Positions 44,311 through 52,836 of a DNA stretch of 64,000 nt are shown in pieces. How positions within the stretch are numbered: position 1 is the stretch's first letter; each line of letters starts with the position of its first letter. The position numbers and the translations under genes are program-made. The notes under the pieces were generated by a model. That model did not search any database and was not told the DNA's origin. It was given only the letters and a program-made list of their open reading frames with translations. The stretch is from Planctomycetaceae bacterium (GTDB taxonomy: Bacteria; Planctomycetota; Planctomycetia; Pirellulales; Thermoguttaceae): positions 1 through 64,000 of the forward strand of contig JAJFVC010000026.1 in NCBI GenBank assembly GCA_021372005.1. The letters run 5' to 3'.

Positions 44311-45441
44311 TCACCCCACGGCATCCGCCGCAGTCGCCACGACCGAACGACTGCTGACGACCGACCACAACAGCTCGGCCACCTCGTCGGCCGCGCGCGG
44401 ACGGGCCAGACGCCGCATCGCCGCGGCCATAGACCGCCGCAATTCGTCGTTGGCCAGCAAAAAGCACAACGCGTCGGCCAACTCATCGTCCAGTCGCCCA
44501 AGCACGGTGCGCTGGTCGATTGTAATACATCCGCCGCCGGCCGTGTAGTGCCGCGCGTTGGCCACTTGGTGATCGTCCGCGGCCAAAGGATAAGGCAACA
44601 GAAGCGCCGGCACGCCGGCCGTCGCCAATTCGGCCAACGTGGTCCCGCCCGCGCGACAGATCGCCAAGTCGGTCGACGCCAATAGCCTGGGCACGTCACC
44701 GAGAAACGGGACGACCTGAGCCGGCAAATCCAACTTTCGATAAAGCGTCCGCGTGGCCTCAAGCTCCGCGTGCCCCGACTGATGCACGATCCGCCAGCCG
44801 GTCAACTGCGAACGCACTTTGTGCAGCGCCCGCGGCACATTCTGGTTCAACGCTCGAGCCCCGCCGCTGCCGCCGAGCACCAATAAAGTGGAGAGCGAAC
44901 CGTGGAGAGTGGAGCGACGCCGATGGAATCCGCCCATGCTGCGCACCGGATTTCCTGTGACGCGGATCGGACGGTCGGTTTTCAATCCGACGGTTTCCTT
45001 GAACGACGTGCAAATCAGCGCGGCGTGTCGGGCCAACCACCGCGTGGCTTTGCCGGCCACCGCGTTTTGCTCCAACAACACCAGCGGCACGCGGCGTCTG
45101 GCGGCGGCCCGGGCCATCGGCGCGCTGGCGTATCCGCCCAATCCCACGACGGCCGACACCCGCTGGTCGCGCAAAAACTGTCCGGCGGCCAGATAGCTTG
45201 TCAGATTTTCGACCACGAACGCCACGGCTTCGCGCGGACCGCGCGGCATCGGTCGGGCCGACAGCGTGAAATAGTCGAATCCGGCCGACTCGACCCACGT
45301 TCGCTCCGACGGCTTACCGGTTCCGCAAAACGTGATGCGCAGCCCCGGCGCTCGGGCCGTCAACCGCTCGGCCACCGCAAGGCCCGGGAACAAATGTCCG
45401 CCGGTGCCGCCGCCGGAAAATACCACGTGAAGCGAACTCAT
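44311..45441 (-). CDS. murG: UDP-N-acetylglucosamine--undecaprenyl-pyrophosphoryl-MurNAc-pentapeptide transferase MurG
   Basis: A 376-residue GT-B glycosyltransferase forming lipid II. The N-terminal glycine loop SGGGTGGHLFPGLAVAE is at residues 9-25, GLGGYASAPMARAA and LEQNAVAGKATRWLA follow, and the donor site is LVLGGSGGARALNQ and ICRAGGTTLAELATAGVPALLLPYP. Between the two domains, GGFHRRRSTLHGSLSTLLVL is encoded by a GTGGAGAG-type simple repeat (44884-44926). The start codon overlaps the mraY stop by 4 nt. Confidence 0.95.
   Translation of the reverse strand: MSSLHVVFSGGGTGGHLFPGLAVAERLTARAPGLRITFCGTGKPSERTWVESAGFDYFTLSARPMPRGPREAVAFVVENLTSYLAAGQFLRDQRVSAVVGLGGYASAPMARAAARRRVPLVLLEQNAVAGKATRWLARHAALICTSFKETVGLKTDRPIRVTGNPVRSMGGFHRRRSTLHGSLSTLLVLGGSGGARALNQNVPRALHKVRSQLTGWRIVHQSGHAELEATRTLYRKLDLPAQVVPFLGDVPRLLASTDLAICRAGGTTLAELATAGVPALLLPYPLAADDHQVANARHYTAGGGCITIDQRTVLGRLDDELADALCFLLANDELRRSMAAAMRRLARPRAADEVAELLWSVVSSRSVVATAADAVG
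44884..44926. repeat. GTGGAGAG-type short repeat inside murG
   Basis: Imperfect copies of GTGGAGAG(C/T) occur here and are translated in frame as RSTLHGSLSTL in the linker between the MurG domains. Related tracts lie at about 45455-45482, 46632-46655 and 50800-50835. Confidence 0.6.
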
Positions 45442-46625
45442 CGTTTCAAACAGGGGACGGAGGAGAGAGGAGAGCGGAGAGGTCCGAAGTCGGTTTTTTG
45501 GACGACGCTCGCTTCACCGCGAGATTCTTGAAACTCTGCGCCTGAAAACTTCAACGACGCGACGCCCACCAACGCGCACAACGCCGCGGCGATCCAAAAC
45601 CTTACGACAATCTTGTTCTCGGACCAGCCGAGCAATTGAAAATGGTGATGCAGCGGGGCGCATCGAAACAACCGCCGATGGGTCCACTTGTAATAGCCCA
45701 CCTGCAACAACACGCTGGCCGCCTCGGCGACAAACACCCCGGCGATGACGATCAACAGCAATTCCTGTCGGGCCACCACGGCCAACAAGCCCAGCAAACC
45801 GCCCAACGGCAGCGAACCCGTGTTGCCCATGAACACTTGGGCCGGATGACAATTGAACCACAAAAACCCAAGCGACGCGCCGATCATCGCGCCGGCCAAC
45901 ACGGTCATCTCGCCGGCCTGCGGAATCCGTGCGACGCCCAAATAGGCCGCCCAACCGGCATGGCCCGCAGCATACACCAGCGCGCCGATCGCCACGGTGG
46001 CGGCGATCAAACATCCGCCGGCCAAACCATCAAGCCCGTCCGTCAAATTGACGGCGTTCGACGCGCCGACCATCACCGCCACAGCCAACGGAATAAACCA
46101 AAGTCCCAGCGAAACTGAAACGCCGGCCAACGGCACTTGCAACCTCAATCCGTCGGGTGTGCCCGCTTGCTGTTCGTACAACAGCCACGCCGCTAGGCCG
46201 GCGATCACCAACTGGCCGGCCAGTTTGCCGCGCACCGAAAGCCCCTTAGCCGCGCTGCGCAGCTTGACCAGATCGTCGATCATGCCCAGCAGCGTCATGC
46301 CAATGAGCACCACCAGCGCCGGCGCGAAAAAACCGTTGCGCCAGTCGCCCAACAACAGCACCGCCGTTAAGAGGGCCGCCGCCAAAAACAGCCCGCCCAT
46401 CGTCGGCGTGGCGTTTTTTGCCTGGTGCAGCCGGGCGATCTCCGCCGAATCGGACTTGATCGGCTCGCGGAACCGCCGCCGGAGCCACGCAATGCACCAA
46501 GGGCCCAACAGCACCGCCGCCACAAAACTGAGCCCGGCCGCCAGCGCCGCGCGCGGAGTGATCTTTTCCCAAGCCGCCAGCGCGGCCGAACCGTTCGACA
46601 GATGATGCAATAGCCAAAGAAGCAT
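45438..46625 (-). CDS. mraY: phospho-N-acetylmuramoyl-pentapeptide-transferase
   Basis: A 395-residue membrane enzyme making lipid I from UDP-MurNAc-pentapeptide and undecaprenyl phosphate. Ten hydrophobic helices and the motifs KNATPTMGGLF, GMIDDLVKLR, NAVNLTDGLDGLAGG, GNTGSLPLGG and APLHHHFQLLGW are present. The C-terminal tail of about 30 residues (after VASLKFSG) is unusual and partly encoded by a GGAGAG-type repeat. It overlaps murG by 4 nt. It is separated from murF by 310 bp containing a hairpin. Confidence 0.95.
   Translation of the reverse strand: MLLWLLHHLSNGSAALAAWEKITPRAALAAGLSFVAAVLLGPWCIAWLRRRFREPIKSDSAEIARLHQAKNATPTMGGLFLAAALLTAVLLLGDWRNGFFAPALVVLIGMTLLGMIDDLVKLRSAAKGLSVRGKLAGQLVIAGLAAWLLYEQQAGTPDGLRLQVPLAGVSVSLGLWFIPLAVAVMVGASNAVNLTDGLDGLAGGCLIAATVAIGALVYAAGHAGWAAYLGVARIPQAGEMTVLAGAMIGASLGFLWFNCHPAQVFMGNTGSLPLGGLLGLLAVVARQELLLIVIAGVFVAEAASVLLQVGYYKWTHRRLFRCAPLHHHFQLLGWSENKIVVRFWIAAALCALVGVASLKFSGAEFQESRGEASVVQKTDFGPLRSPLSSVPCLKR
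45455..45482. repeat. GGAGAG-type short repeat at the 3' end of mraY
   Basis: A purine-rich tract with GGAGAGAGGAGAGCGGAGAG encodes the PLRSPLSSV-like tail of MraY on the minus strand, immediately before the murG start. Confidence 0.55.
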
Positions 46626-46935
46626 GAATGACGTGGAGAGACAAAGTGGAGAGCGGCGGGACTGATGTCGGCTCGTCTCTCCACGGGCCCGGAAAATATC
46701 CCTGAGCAGCCGGGACGGCGATATTTCGCGCCGCCCCGGCGCTCAGTCGAAGACTTCGTCGTGAAGCGTCCGTCGACGCGACCGACCCAGTAGCCGCATA
46801 GCCGACGAACTGTTGCTCCTACCCAAGGAGGGAGGGTAAGCGTCCGGTTCCCGCAAACCCGACGCCAGCGACGAAGCCTTTTCAATGGTTCCTTTCGGGC
46901 TTTTCCTCGTTTTTAAAGGCAGCCCTGTCGGACGA
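46626..46935. other. intergenic region between murF and mraY
   Basis: 310 bp without a protein gene. It contains GTGGAGAG-type repeats (about 46632-46690) and a stable inverted repeat at 46702-46746. No promoter was confidently placed. Confidence 0.5.
46702..46746. other. stable hairpin between murF and mraY
   Basis: CTGAGC pairs with GCTCAG, GCCGGG with CCCGGC and CGGCG with CGCCG, giving 17 bp interrupted by one bulge and one A-C mismatch; the loop is ATATTTCG. No T tract follows on either strand, so it is not a standard terminator. Confidence 0.65.
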
Positions 46936-48327
46936 CTATATAAAAACCTCTTGTTTCTTTTCTCCCACAATCGCCTCGACGAGTCGTTCCATGCACATCT
47001 TGCGAGAGCCTTTGATGAGCACCACGTCGCCCGGCGCAATCGTTTTGCACACATAGGACGCCGACTGATCGACGCTCGGATACGAGACCGCGCGATCCTG
47101 CGGCATCCCGACGGCGAGCGCGCCGCGGATTACTTGGTCCGAAAACTCGCCGCAAGCGACGAGCCATTCGGCCCGGCCCAGGTCGACGATCCGTCGGCCC
47201 AATTCGTCATGCAACGAATCGCTTTGCTCGCCCAATTCGGCCATGTCGCCGCAAACGACGATCCGCCGGCCCGGCGCGTCGATGTCCCGCAACAATTCCA
47301 ATGCGGCCCGCATTGCCGTCGGATTCGAGTTGTACGTATCGTCGATGATCGTCGCGCCGCCGACCTGCCGCACCTCGCAGCGCATCGGCATCGGCCGAAA
47401 CGCCCGCAGCGCATCGGCCATTTCGTCGAGTCGAATCCCAAACATCCGGCCCACGGCCAACGCACACAACGTGGCGTTCAAATGATGGCGGCCCCATACC
47501 GGCACGCAAAACTCGCAACCGTCGACCGTAAACGTCAGCCGCCCCTGCTCGCTTTCAATTTCCGTCGCCCGCAAGTCGCAGCGAGGATCGACGCCGACCC
47601 AGATGATCGGCGCATCGGACCGCCCGACCACTTCGCGCAGCAACGGATCGTCGGCCAACACCGCCGCCCCGTCGGTCGGCAGCGCAGCCAGCAATTCAGC
47701 CTTGGCCCGAGCGATCGCCCGTCGACTTCCGAATCCGCCGAGATGGGCGTCGCCGATGCATGTGATCACGCCGATCTGCGGCCACGCTACTTCGGCCAAT
47801 TCGGCGATCTCGCCCGGCGCGCTGGCACCCAACTCGAGCACCGCGTAGTCGTGCTCCGGCTCGATAGCCGTCATGCTCAGCGGCACGCCGACGCAATTAT
47901 TGAAGTTCGCGGGGCTGGCGGTCCCTCGCAATCGCGATCCGAGCACGGCGTGGATCATCTGCCTCGCGGTCGTCTTGCCGGCGCTGCCCGTGACGGCCAC
48001 CACGGCCGCCGCCGATCGCCGACGCCGCCATTGGGCCCAGGTTTCGAGCGCCTGCTGGGCATCGGAGACCTGAAGCGTCCAATGTTCCTCGGGCATCGGC
48101 CGCTCGTCGCCGACCACCGCGCCCGATGCGCCCCGGCGAAACGCCTCGTCGACGAACGCCTCGCCCCGATAGTTCGGCCCTTGCAAGGCCCAAAACACGT
48201 CGCCCGGTTCGATGCGTCGGCTGTCGTTTTGCACCGGTCCCAGCGGCGACGAACCATTCGGCCCGGCCGCGTCACCGCCGCGCAGCCGTCCACCGATCGC
48301 ACGATGCAATTCGTTGAGCGTGGACAT
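46936..48327 (-). CDS. murF: UDP-N-acetylmuramoyl-tripeptide--D-alanyl-D-alanine ligase
   Basis: A 463-residue Mur ligase adding D-Ala-D-Ala to UDP-MurNAc-tripeptide. The P-loop [14 protein letters not shown] is at about residues 111-124, followed by [26 protein letters not shown], and the C-terminal [15 protein letters not shown] and [13 protein letters not shown]. The ATG at 48327 is used, with a GGGGGTG ribosome site about 9 nt upstream; an in-frame GTG lies three codons earlier. It lies 113 nt after murE. Confidence 0.95.
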   Translation of the reverse strand: MSTLNELHRAIGGRLRGGDAAGPNGSSPLGPVQNDSRRIEPGDVFWALQGPNYRGEAFVDEAFRRGASGAVVGDERPMPEEHWTLQVSDAQQALETWAQWRRRRSAAAVVAVTGSAGKTTARQMIHAVLGSRLRGTASPANFNNCVGVPLSMTAIEPEHDYAVLELGASAPGEIAELAEVAWPQIGVITCIGDAHLGGFGSRRAIARAKAELLAALPTDGAAVLADDPLLREVVGRSDAPIIWVGVDPRCDLRATEIESEQGRLTFTVDGCEFCVPVWGRHHLNATLCALAVGRMFGIRLDEMADALRAFRPMPMRCEVRQVGGATIIDDTYNSNPTAMRAALELLRDIDAPGRRIVVCGDMAELGEQSDSLHDELGRRIVDLGRAEWLVACGEFSDQVIRGALAVGMPQDRAVSYPSVDQSASYVCKTIAPGDVVLIKGSRKMCMERLVEAIVGEKKQEVFI

Positions 48328-48440
48328 GATGATCACCCCCGGGGGTCAAAAAATCAGAGTTCGGAAAATGCGGATGCGATCTCGCGGCAGCCTCGCCGCG
48401 ACGTTTTCGTACAACGAGTCCTTGATCCTTTCCCTTTCGG

Positions 48441-49913
48441 TCAGGGTTCCTGAAAAAGCCACTGCCGAGCCACTTCGCGGTCATCCAGCGGCACCCGATC
48501 GTCGCCGATCATCTGGCAGGTCTCGTGCCCTCGGCCCGCGATCAACACGCAATCGCCAGGCCGCGCGGCGCTCAACGCCCGTTGAATCGCCACCGTCCGA
48601 TCGGGAATCACTTCGACGATGCCGGGGCTGTGAAAACCGCCCAAAATATCGTGAAAAATCGTCTGCGGATCCTCATGACGCGGATTGTCGTTGGTCAGCA
48701 CGATCCGATCCGCGCCCAACTCGACCGCGCGGCCCATGCGCGGACGTTTGGTGCGGTCCCGCTGACCGCCGGCGCCGAACACGCAAATCAACCGACCCGC
48801 CGTGACCGTCCGCAACGCGGCCAACGCATTGCCGAGCGCATCGGGCGTGTGGGCGAAATCTACAAATACGCCAAACGGCTGCCCGCACTCAATCCGTTCG
48901 AGCCGACCCGGCACGTGCCCGACCGACTCCAAGCCCGCGGCCACGGTGGTCAAACGGATTCCATAAGCCAACCCGACGGCGGCGGCGGTCATACAGTTAT
49001 AGATGTGATGCCGCCCGATCATCTGCGTGCAAACCGGCACGGTCTCGCTGCCGGCGCAGAGCAAAAACGTCTGCTCGCTCAGGCACTGTTCGAGCGGCAC
49101 GGCCGTGATTTCGGCGGCCGACTCGATGCCGACCGTCAACGCCGGCCCGTCGAACCGCCGCAACAATTCCGCTGAGCCGGGATCGTCGGCGTTGAACACC
49201 GCGAATCCCTCGCCGTCCAAATGGTCGAAAAGTTTCGCCTTCGCGCGACGATAACTCTCCCAATCGGCGTGGTAGTCCAAGTGGTCCTGCGTCACGTTCG
49301 TCAAGCACGCCGCATCGAACGTGGCCCCGGCCACCCGCGATTGATCCAACGCATGGCTCGACACCTCCATCACCGCATGCGAACAGCCGTTGCGGACCAT
49401 CCGGGCCAAAAGCGTCGCCAACCGCTCGGCCGGCGGCGTGGTGTGCGTGGCCGGCTCGACCACGCGGCCATCGAGATACCCCAGCGTGCCCAGCACGCCG
49501 ACATCGTGGCCCGCCGCGGTCAACACGCCTGCAATCAGACAGCTTGTCGTCGTCTTGCCGTTCGTGCCGGTGACGCCGACCAACTTCAATTGACGGCTCG
49601 GATGGCCGGCCAGCCTCTGACACAAACGGCCAAAGACGGCTCGGGCGTCGGCCGCAGCGCACCACGGCACGCTGCAATCCAACAACGACCGCTCGCTGAG
49701 CACCGCCGCACAGCCGCGCGCGATCGCCTCGCCGACGAAATCATGCCCATCGCACGTTTGACCGGCCAACGCCACGAACAATTCGCCGCCACCAATCTGG
49801 CGCGAATCGCACGTGCATCCGGTCACAGCGACATCCTGAACGCCGCCCCAATCCATTTCGGGCAGCAACCGCCGCAGACTCGCCGATTGTCCCAGCTCGG
49901 GACACACTTGCAT
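48441..49913 (-). CDS. murE: UDP-N-acetylmuramoyl-L-alanyl-D-glutamate--2,6-diaminopimelate ligase
   Basis: A 490-residue Mur ligase. The P-loop VGVTGTNGKTTTS spans about residues 112-124, followed by TTPPAERL, EVSSHALDQSRVAG and LTNVTQDHLDYHADWESY. The specificity motif DNPR is at residues 409-412, which in this family selects meso-diaminopimelate rather than lysine. GGAGG lies about 9 nt before the ATG. First gene of the minus-strand order murE-murF-mraY-murG-cdsA. Confidence 0.95.
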   Translation of the reverse strand: MQVCPELGQSASLRRLLPEMDWGGVQDVAVTGCTCDSRQIGGGELFVALAGQTCDGHDFVGEAIARGCAAVLSERSLLDCSVPWCAAADARAVFGRLCQRLAGHPSRQLKLVGVTGTNGKTTTSCLIAGVLTAAGHDVGVLGTLGYLDGRVVEPATHTTPPAERLATLLARMVRNGCSHAVMEVSSHALDQSRVAGATFDAACLTNVTQDHLDYHADWESYRRAKAKLFDHLDGEGFAVFNADDPGSAELLRRFDGPALTVGIESAAEITAVPLEQCLSEQTFLLCAGSETVPVCTQMIGRHHIYNCMTAAAVGLAYGIRLTTVAAGLESVGHVPGRLERIECGQPFGVFVDFAHTPDALGNALAALRTVTAGRLICVFGAGGQRDRTKRPRMGRAVELGADRIVLTNDNPRHEDPQTIFHDILGGFHSPGIVEVIPDRTVAIQRALSAARPGDCVLIAGRGHETCQMIGDDRVPLDDREVARQWLFQEP

Positions 49914-50065
49914 GATTTAGGCCTCCATGCCTAAACAAACCACATCTGACCCGCGGCGGGATTGTCCGAAATTCGACGACCGTGTCAAGGGAAGAATCGA
50001 ATCAGCCGCTAGCCCCCCATGTTGATCTAGACAAGCCAGCGATATTGGGCGAATATATAGCCATC

Positions 50066-50773
50066 ATGCCTTTTAGCGACTTTGACACCCATAGTCTGGC
50101 TCGTTATTTGCACCTAACTCCCCAGCAGGTAGAAAAACTGGCGGAACGGGGCAAGCTGCCGGGCCGAAAGCTGGCTGCCGGCTGGCGTTTCGCCCGGGCC
50201 GACATCCATCATTGGTTTGAACACCGCATCGGACTGTCCGACGAAAGCGAGTTGCTTCGGGTCGAGGCGGTGCTTGAACAATCGACGCCGGGCGAGGATC
50301 GCCAAGAGGTGTCGATCGCCGACCTGTTGCCGCTTGAGGCCATCGCCGTGCCGCTGTGCGCCCGAACCCGCAATTCGGTGATCGACACGATGGTCGAACT
50401 GGCCTCTCGGACCGGCTGGCTTTGGGACGCCAAAGAAATGTCCAACGCCGTGAAGGCCCGCGAAGACTTGCACTCCACCGCCCTCGAAAATGGCGTGGCG
50501 CTGTTGCACCCGCGTCGTCCGATGGCCAAATTTTTGGCCCAACCGTTGCTCGCCTTGGGTTGCACGAGCGCAGGCATCCCGTTCGGCGGGTCCGACTGTC
50601 TGACCGACGTATTTTTCCTGATCTGCTCGGTCGAAGACGGCGGCCACCTGCGAACGTTGGCTCGATTGAGCCGCATTCTGGCGATGCCGGGCTGTTTGAA
50701 CGCTCTCCATGAGGCCCAAGATCCGCAAGAGGCGCGACAGGCCATTGTCGACGCGGAGGAACGGCTGCCATGA
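50066..50773 (+). CDS. excisionase-type HTH fused to a PTS EIIA(Ntr)-like domain
   Basis: A 235-residue protein. Residues 5-55 form a MerR/excisionase-type helix-turn-helix (ARYLHLTPQQVEKLAERGKLPGRKLAAGWRFARADIHHWFE). Residues 82-230 form an EIIA domain of the nitrogen/fructose class with the phosphorylatable His148 in ENGVALLHPRRP. This suggests a regulator whose DNA binding responds to PTS phosphorylation (inference). A TATATA box ends 6 nt before the ATG at 50066, hinting at a leaderless mRNA. Its stop overlaps the next start (ATGA). Confidence 0.85.
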   Translation: MPFSDFDTHSLARYLHLTPQQVEKLAERGKLPGRKLAAGWRFARADIHHWFEHRIGLSDESELLRVEAVLEQSTPGEDRQEVSIADLLPLEAIAVPLCARTRNSVIDTMVELASRTGWLWDAKEMSNAVKAREDLHSTALENGVALLHPRRPMAKFLAQPLLALGCTSAGIPFGGSDCLTDVFFLICSVEDGGHLRTLARLSRILAMPGCLNALHEAQDPQEARQAIVDAEERLP

Positions 50774-51624
50774 GCGAATCGTGGAACCGGCAACCGTCGA
50801 GCCTCTCCACTCTCCACTCTCCACTCTCCACTCTTTTGACTGGCGACGTAGACCGTTCGGAGTTCGCTGGAGCCCGAGCCACGTTGGAATCTTGGGGGCC
50901 CGTGGAAGTGTGCCCAATGCCAAGCGACGCCGCAACGGTTTTGCATCGCGGCCAGCTCACGCCGGATCTGATCGTCGCGGCCCAGGCGTTCCCCGGTCAG
51001 ATTTCGCATGCCGCGATCGCTCAATTGCGTCGGCTGGCCCCGTTGGCTCGAATTGTCGGACTGCTGGGCAGTTGGTGCGAGGGCGAGATGCGCACCGGAT
51101 CGCCCTGGCCCGGGGCTGTGCGCGTCTACTGGCATCAATGGACGCCGCGGGCCGATCGCCAACTGCGTCGGATGGTCGGAGGCCGCCCCTGCGCCTGGTC
51201 GCTGCCGCCAACGGCCACCGAGGAGGAACGACTGTTGGCCGACGCCGATCCGATGACAACGCCTATCCGCCCGACGGACTCTCGCGGACTAGTGCTGATT
51301 CGCTCGAATCTGCCCGAGATGGCCGAGTGGCTCTCGGCGATGTGTCGTCGTCAAGGTTTTGCGACTGTGCGGCAATGCGACTCGGTCTCGATGAGTGCGG
51401 AGGGAGTGCGGGCCGCAATTTTTGATGCGGACCGGTTCGACACCCAATCGTGTGCGAAACTGAAGCGTCTGACGGCGGCCTTGCGTCCCTCGCCGGTCCT
51501 CGCGCTGACGACGTTTCCTCGCGAGGAAGACCGTCGCAAAGCCCTGGAAGCCGGGGCCGCCGCAGTCCTCTCGAAGCCGTTCCTGCTCGACGATTTGCTG
51601 GAACTTGAGCTTTCGAGTCTGTAG
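50770..51624 (+). CDS. tandem pseudo-receiver protein
   Basis: A 284-residue protein with two receiver-like halves. The first (about 22-130) lacks the phospho-acceptor (LIVAAQAFPG). The second (about 170-284) keeps Asp in AAIFDADRF, Thr in LALTTF and Lys in LSKPF, but not the N-terminal acidic pair (LVLIRSN). It probably acts by protein contact rather than phosphorylation. Residues 10-22 (SSLSTLHSPLSTL) are encoded by four CTCTCCACT repeats. It overlaps the HTH-EIIA gene by 4 nt, so the two are co-translated. Confidence 0.65.
   Translation: MSESWNRQPSSLSTLHSPLSTLLTGDVDRSEFAGARATLESWGPVEVCPMPSDAATVLHRGQLTPDLIVAAQAFPGQISHAAIAQLRRLAPLARIVGLLGSWCEGEMRTGSPWPGAVRVYWHQWTPRADRQLRRMVGGRPCAWSLPPTATEEERLLADADPMTTPIRPTDSRGLVLIRSNLPEMAEWLSAMCRRQGFATVRQCDSVSMSAEGVRAAIFDADRFDTQSCAKLKRLTAALRPSPVLALTTFPREEDRRKALEAGAAAVLSKPFLLDDLLELELSSL
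50800..50835. repeat. CTCTCCACT tandem repeat inside a coding region
   Basis: About four near-perfect copies of CTCTCCACT in tandem, translated in frame as a Ser/Thr/Leu/His-rich stretch near the N-terminus of the pseudo-receiver protein. It is the reverse complement of the GTGGAGAG tracts seen in murG and near mraY. Confidence 0.7.
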
Positions 51625-51646
51625 CGGAAAACAGGGGCCGCCTTGT

Positions 51647-52657
51647 TTAGCCGAGTTTGCCGAAAACCATCCGGCCGGCGCTGGTTTGCAGCACGCTGGT
51701 CACAGCGACCGAGACGGTCTGGTTGATGTGATCGCGGCCCGCCTCGATGACGACCATCGTCCCGTCCTCGAGATAGCCGACGCCTTGGCCCGGTTCCTCG
51801 CCGGCCTTGACCACGCGGACGTCGATGTGTTCGCCGGGCATGAAGATCGGCTTCATCGCGTTGGCCAGATCGTTCAAATTGATCACCGAGACGCCCTGCA
51901 ATTTTGCCACTTTGTTCAAGTTGTAATCGTTCGTAACCAACTTGCCTTGCAGATGTTTGGCCAGCGCGACCAGCTTCATGTCGACCGGCTGGCCGGCGTA
52001 GTCGGGCAATTCCTGATCGTTGATCACCAGTTCGATGTTCGGACTGGTCCGCAAACGATTCAAAATATCCAACCCACGGCGACCGCGGCCGCGTCGCAAT
52101 CGATCGGCGCTGTCGGCAATGCCCTGCAGCTCGGCGATCACGAACTTCGGCATGATGACCTGGCCGTCGAACACGCCCGTTTCGACCACGTCGGCGATCC
52201 GTCCGTCGATCACCGCGCTGGTGTCAAGAATACACGGTTTCAGCCCCTTCACTTCCTTGGCGAACTCGACGTAAGGAATGATGAACCGAAAATCGTTGCG
52301 CGTCTGCATCAACAAACTGATGCAGATGTAACACAACACGACCGCCATAACCAACTGGACGGGATTGCGCAGCTTCTCCCCGATCTGCGGCTGCAAAGGC
52401 GTCATCGCCAGACCGAGCACGTAGGTCATGAACAGCCCAACGATCATGCCGAAATAAACGGCCGTAATGGCGTCGAGCCGCTTGTTGCGGAATGCGACGT
52501 CGATGCTGATCACCGCCAGGGCCAAAAAGATCAGCCCTCCCAGAAGAACCCAAACCATCCAAGGCGTCCCCTGGGGGATGATGCCGGCGTTGATGAACGA
52601 GACACTCAGCCCGGCCGCCACCAACACGAAAACGCATCGCAGGATAATAAGTGCCAT
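51647..52657 (-). CDS. PIN/TRAM-domain membrane protein (YacL-like)
   Basis: A 336-residue protein with four N-terminal membrane helices (residues 1-115), a PIN ribonuclease-like domain (CILDTSAVIDGRIADVVETGVFDG, PKFVIAELQGIADS, LVTNDYNLNKVAKL) and a C-terminal TRAM domain (GEHIDVRVVKAGEEPGQGVGYLEDGTMVVIE). The acidic residues of the PIN site (Asp in LDTS, Glu in AELQ, Asp in TNDY) are present, so it could cleave RNA at the membrane. Convergent with the pseudo-receiver gene (22 bp apart). Confidence 0.93.
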   Translation of the reverse strand: MALIILRCVFVLVAAGLSVSFINAGIIPQGTPWMVWVLLGGLIFLALAVISIDVAFRNKRLDAITAVYFGMIVGLFMTYVLGLAMTPLQPQIGEKLRNPVQLVMAVVLCYICISLLMQTRNDFRFIIPYVEFAKEVKGLKPCILDTSAVIDGRIADVVETGVFDGQVIMPKFVIAELQGIADSADRLRRGRGRRGLDILNRLRTSPNIELVINDQELPDYAGQPVDMKLVALAKHLQGKLVTNDYNLNKVAKLQGVSVINLNDLANAMKPIFMPGEHIDVRVVKAGEEPGQGVGYLEDGTMVVIEAGRDHINQTVSVAVTSVLQTSAGRMVFGKLG

Positions 52658-52718
52658 AATAGTAACTCTACACCAAGATGACGCGGATTGCGTCCGACCA
52701 TTCGGAAATTACGAACGA

Positions 52719-52747
52719 TTGGAAAGAGGCATTATAATTGATACAAT
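52719..52747 (+). promoter_or_regulatory. promoter of the phosphohexomutase gene
   Basis: TTGGAA (52719-52724), a 17-nt spacer and TACAAT (52742-52747). A second perfect TATAAT occurs at 52733-52738. Confidence 0.5.
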
Positions 52748-52836
52748 CTTGACCGCCCCCCAACCGATCGCACCGCGGGGGTTGGACGACGTCGGAATAT
52801 GAGGGTTGTGGAGCCTAAAACGTCCCAAGACCTCTG

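Noticed and set aside
50800-50835. Tandem repeats as a CRISPR array
   Set aside because: Units are about 9 bp without spacers and are translated in frame; no cas genes are present.
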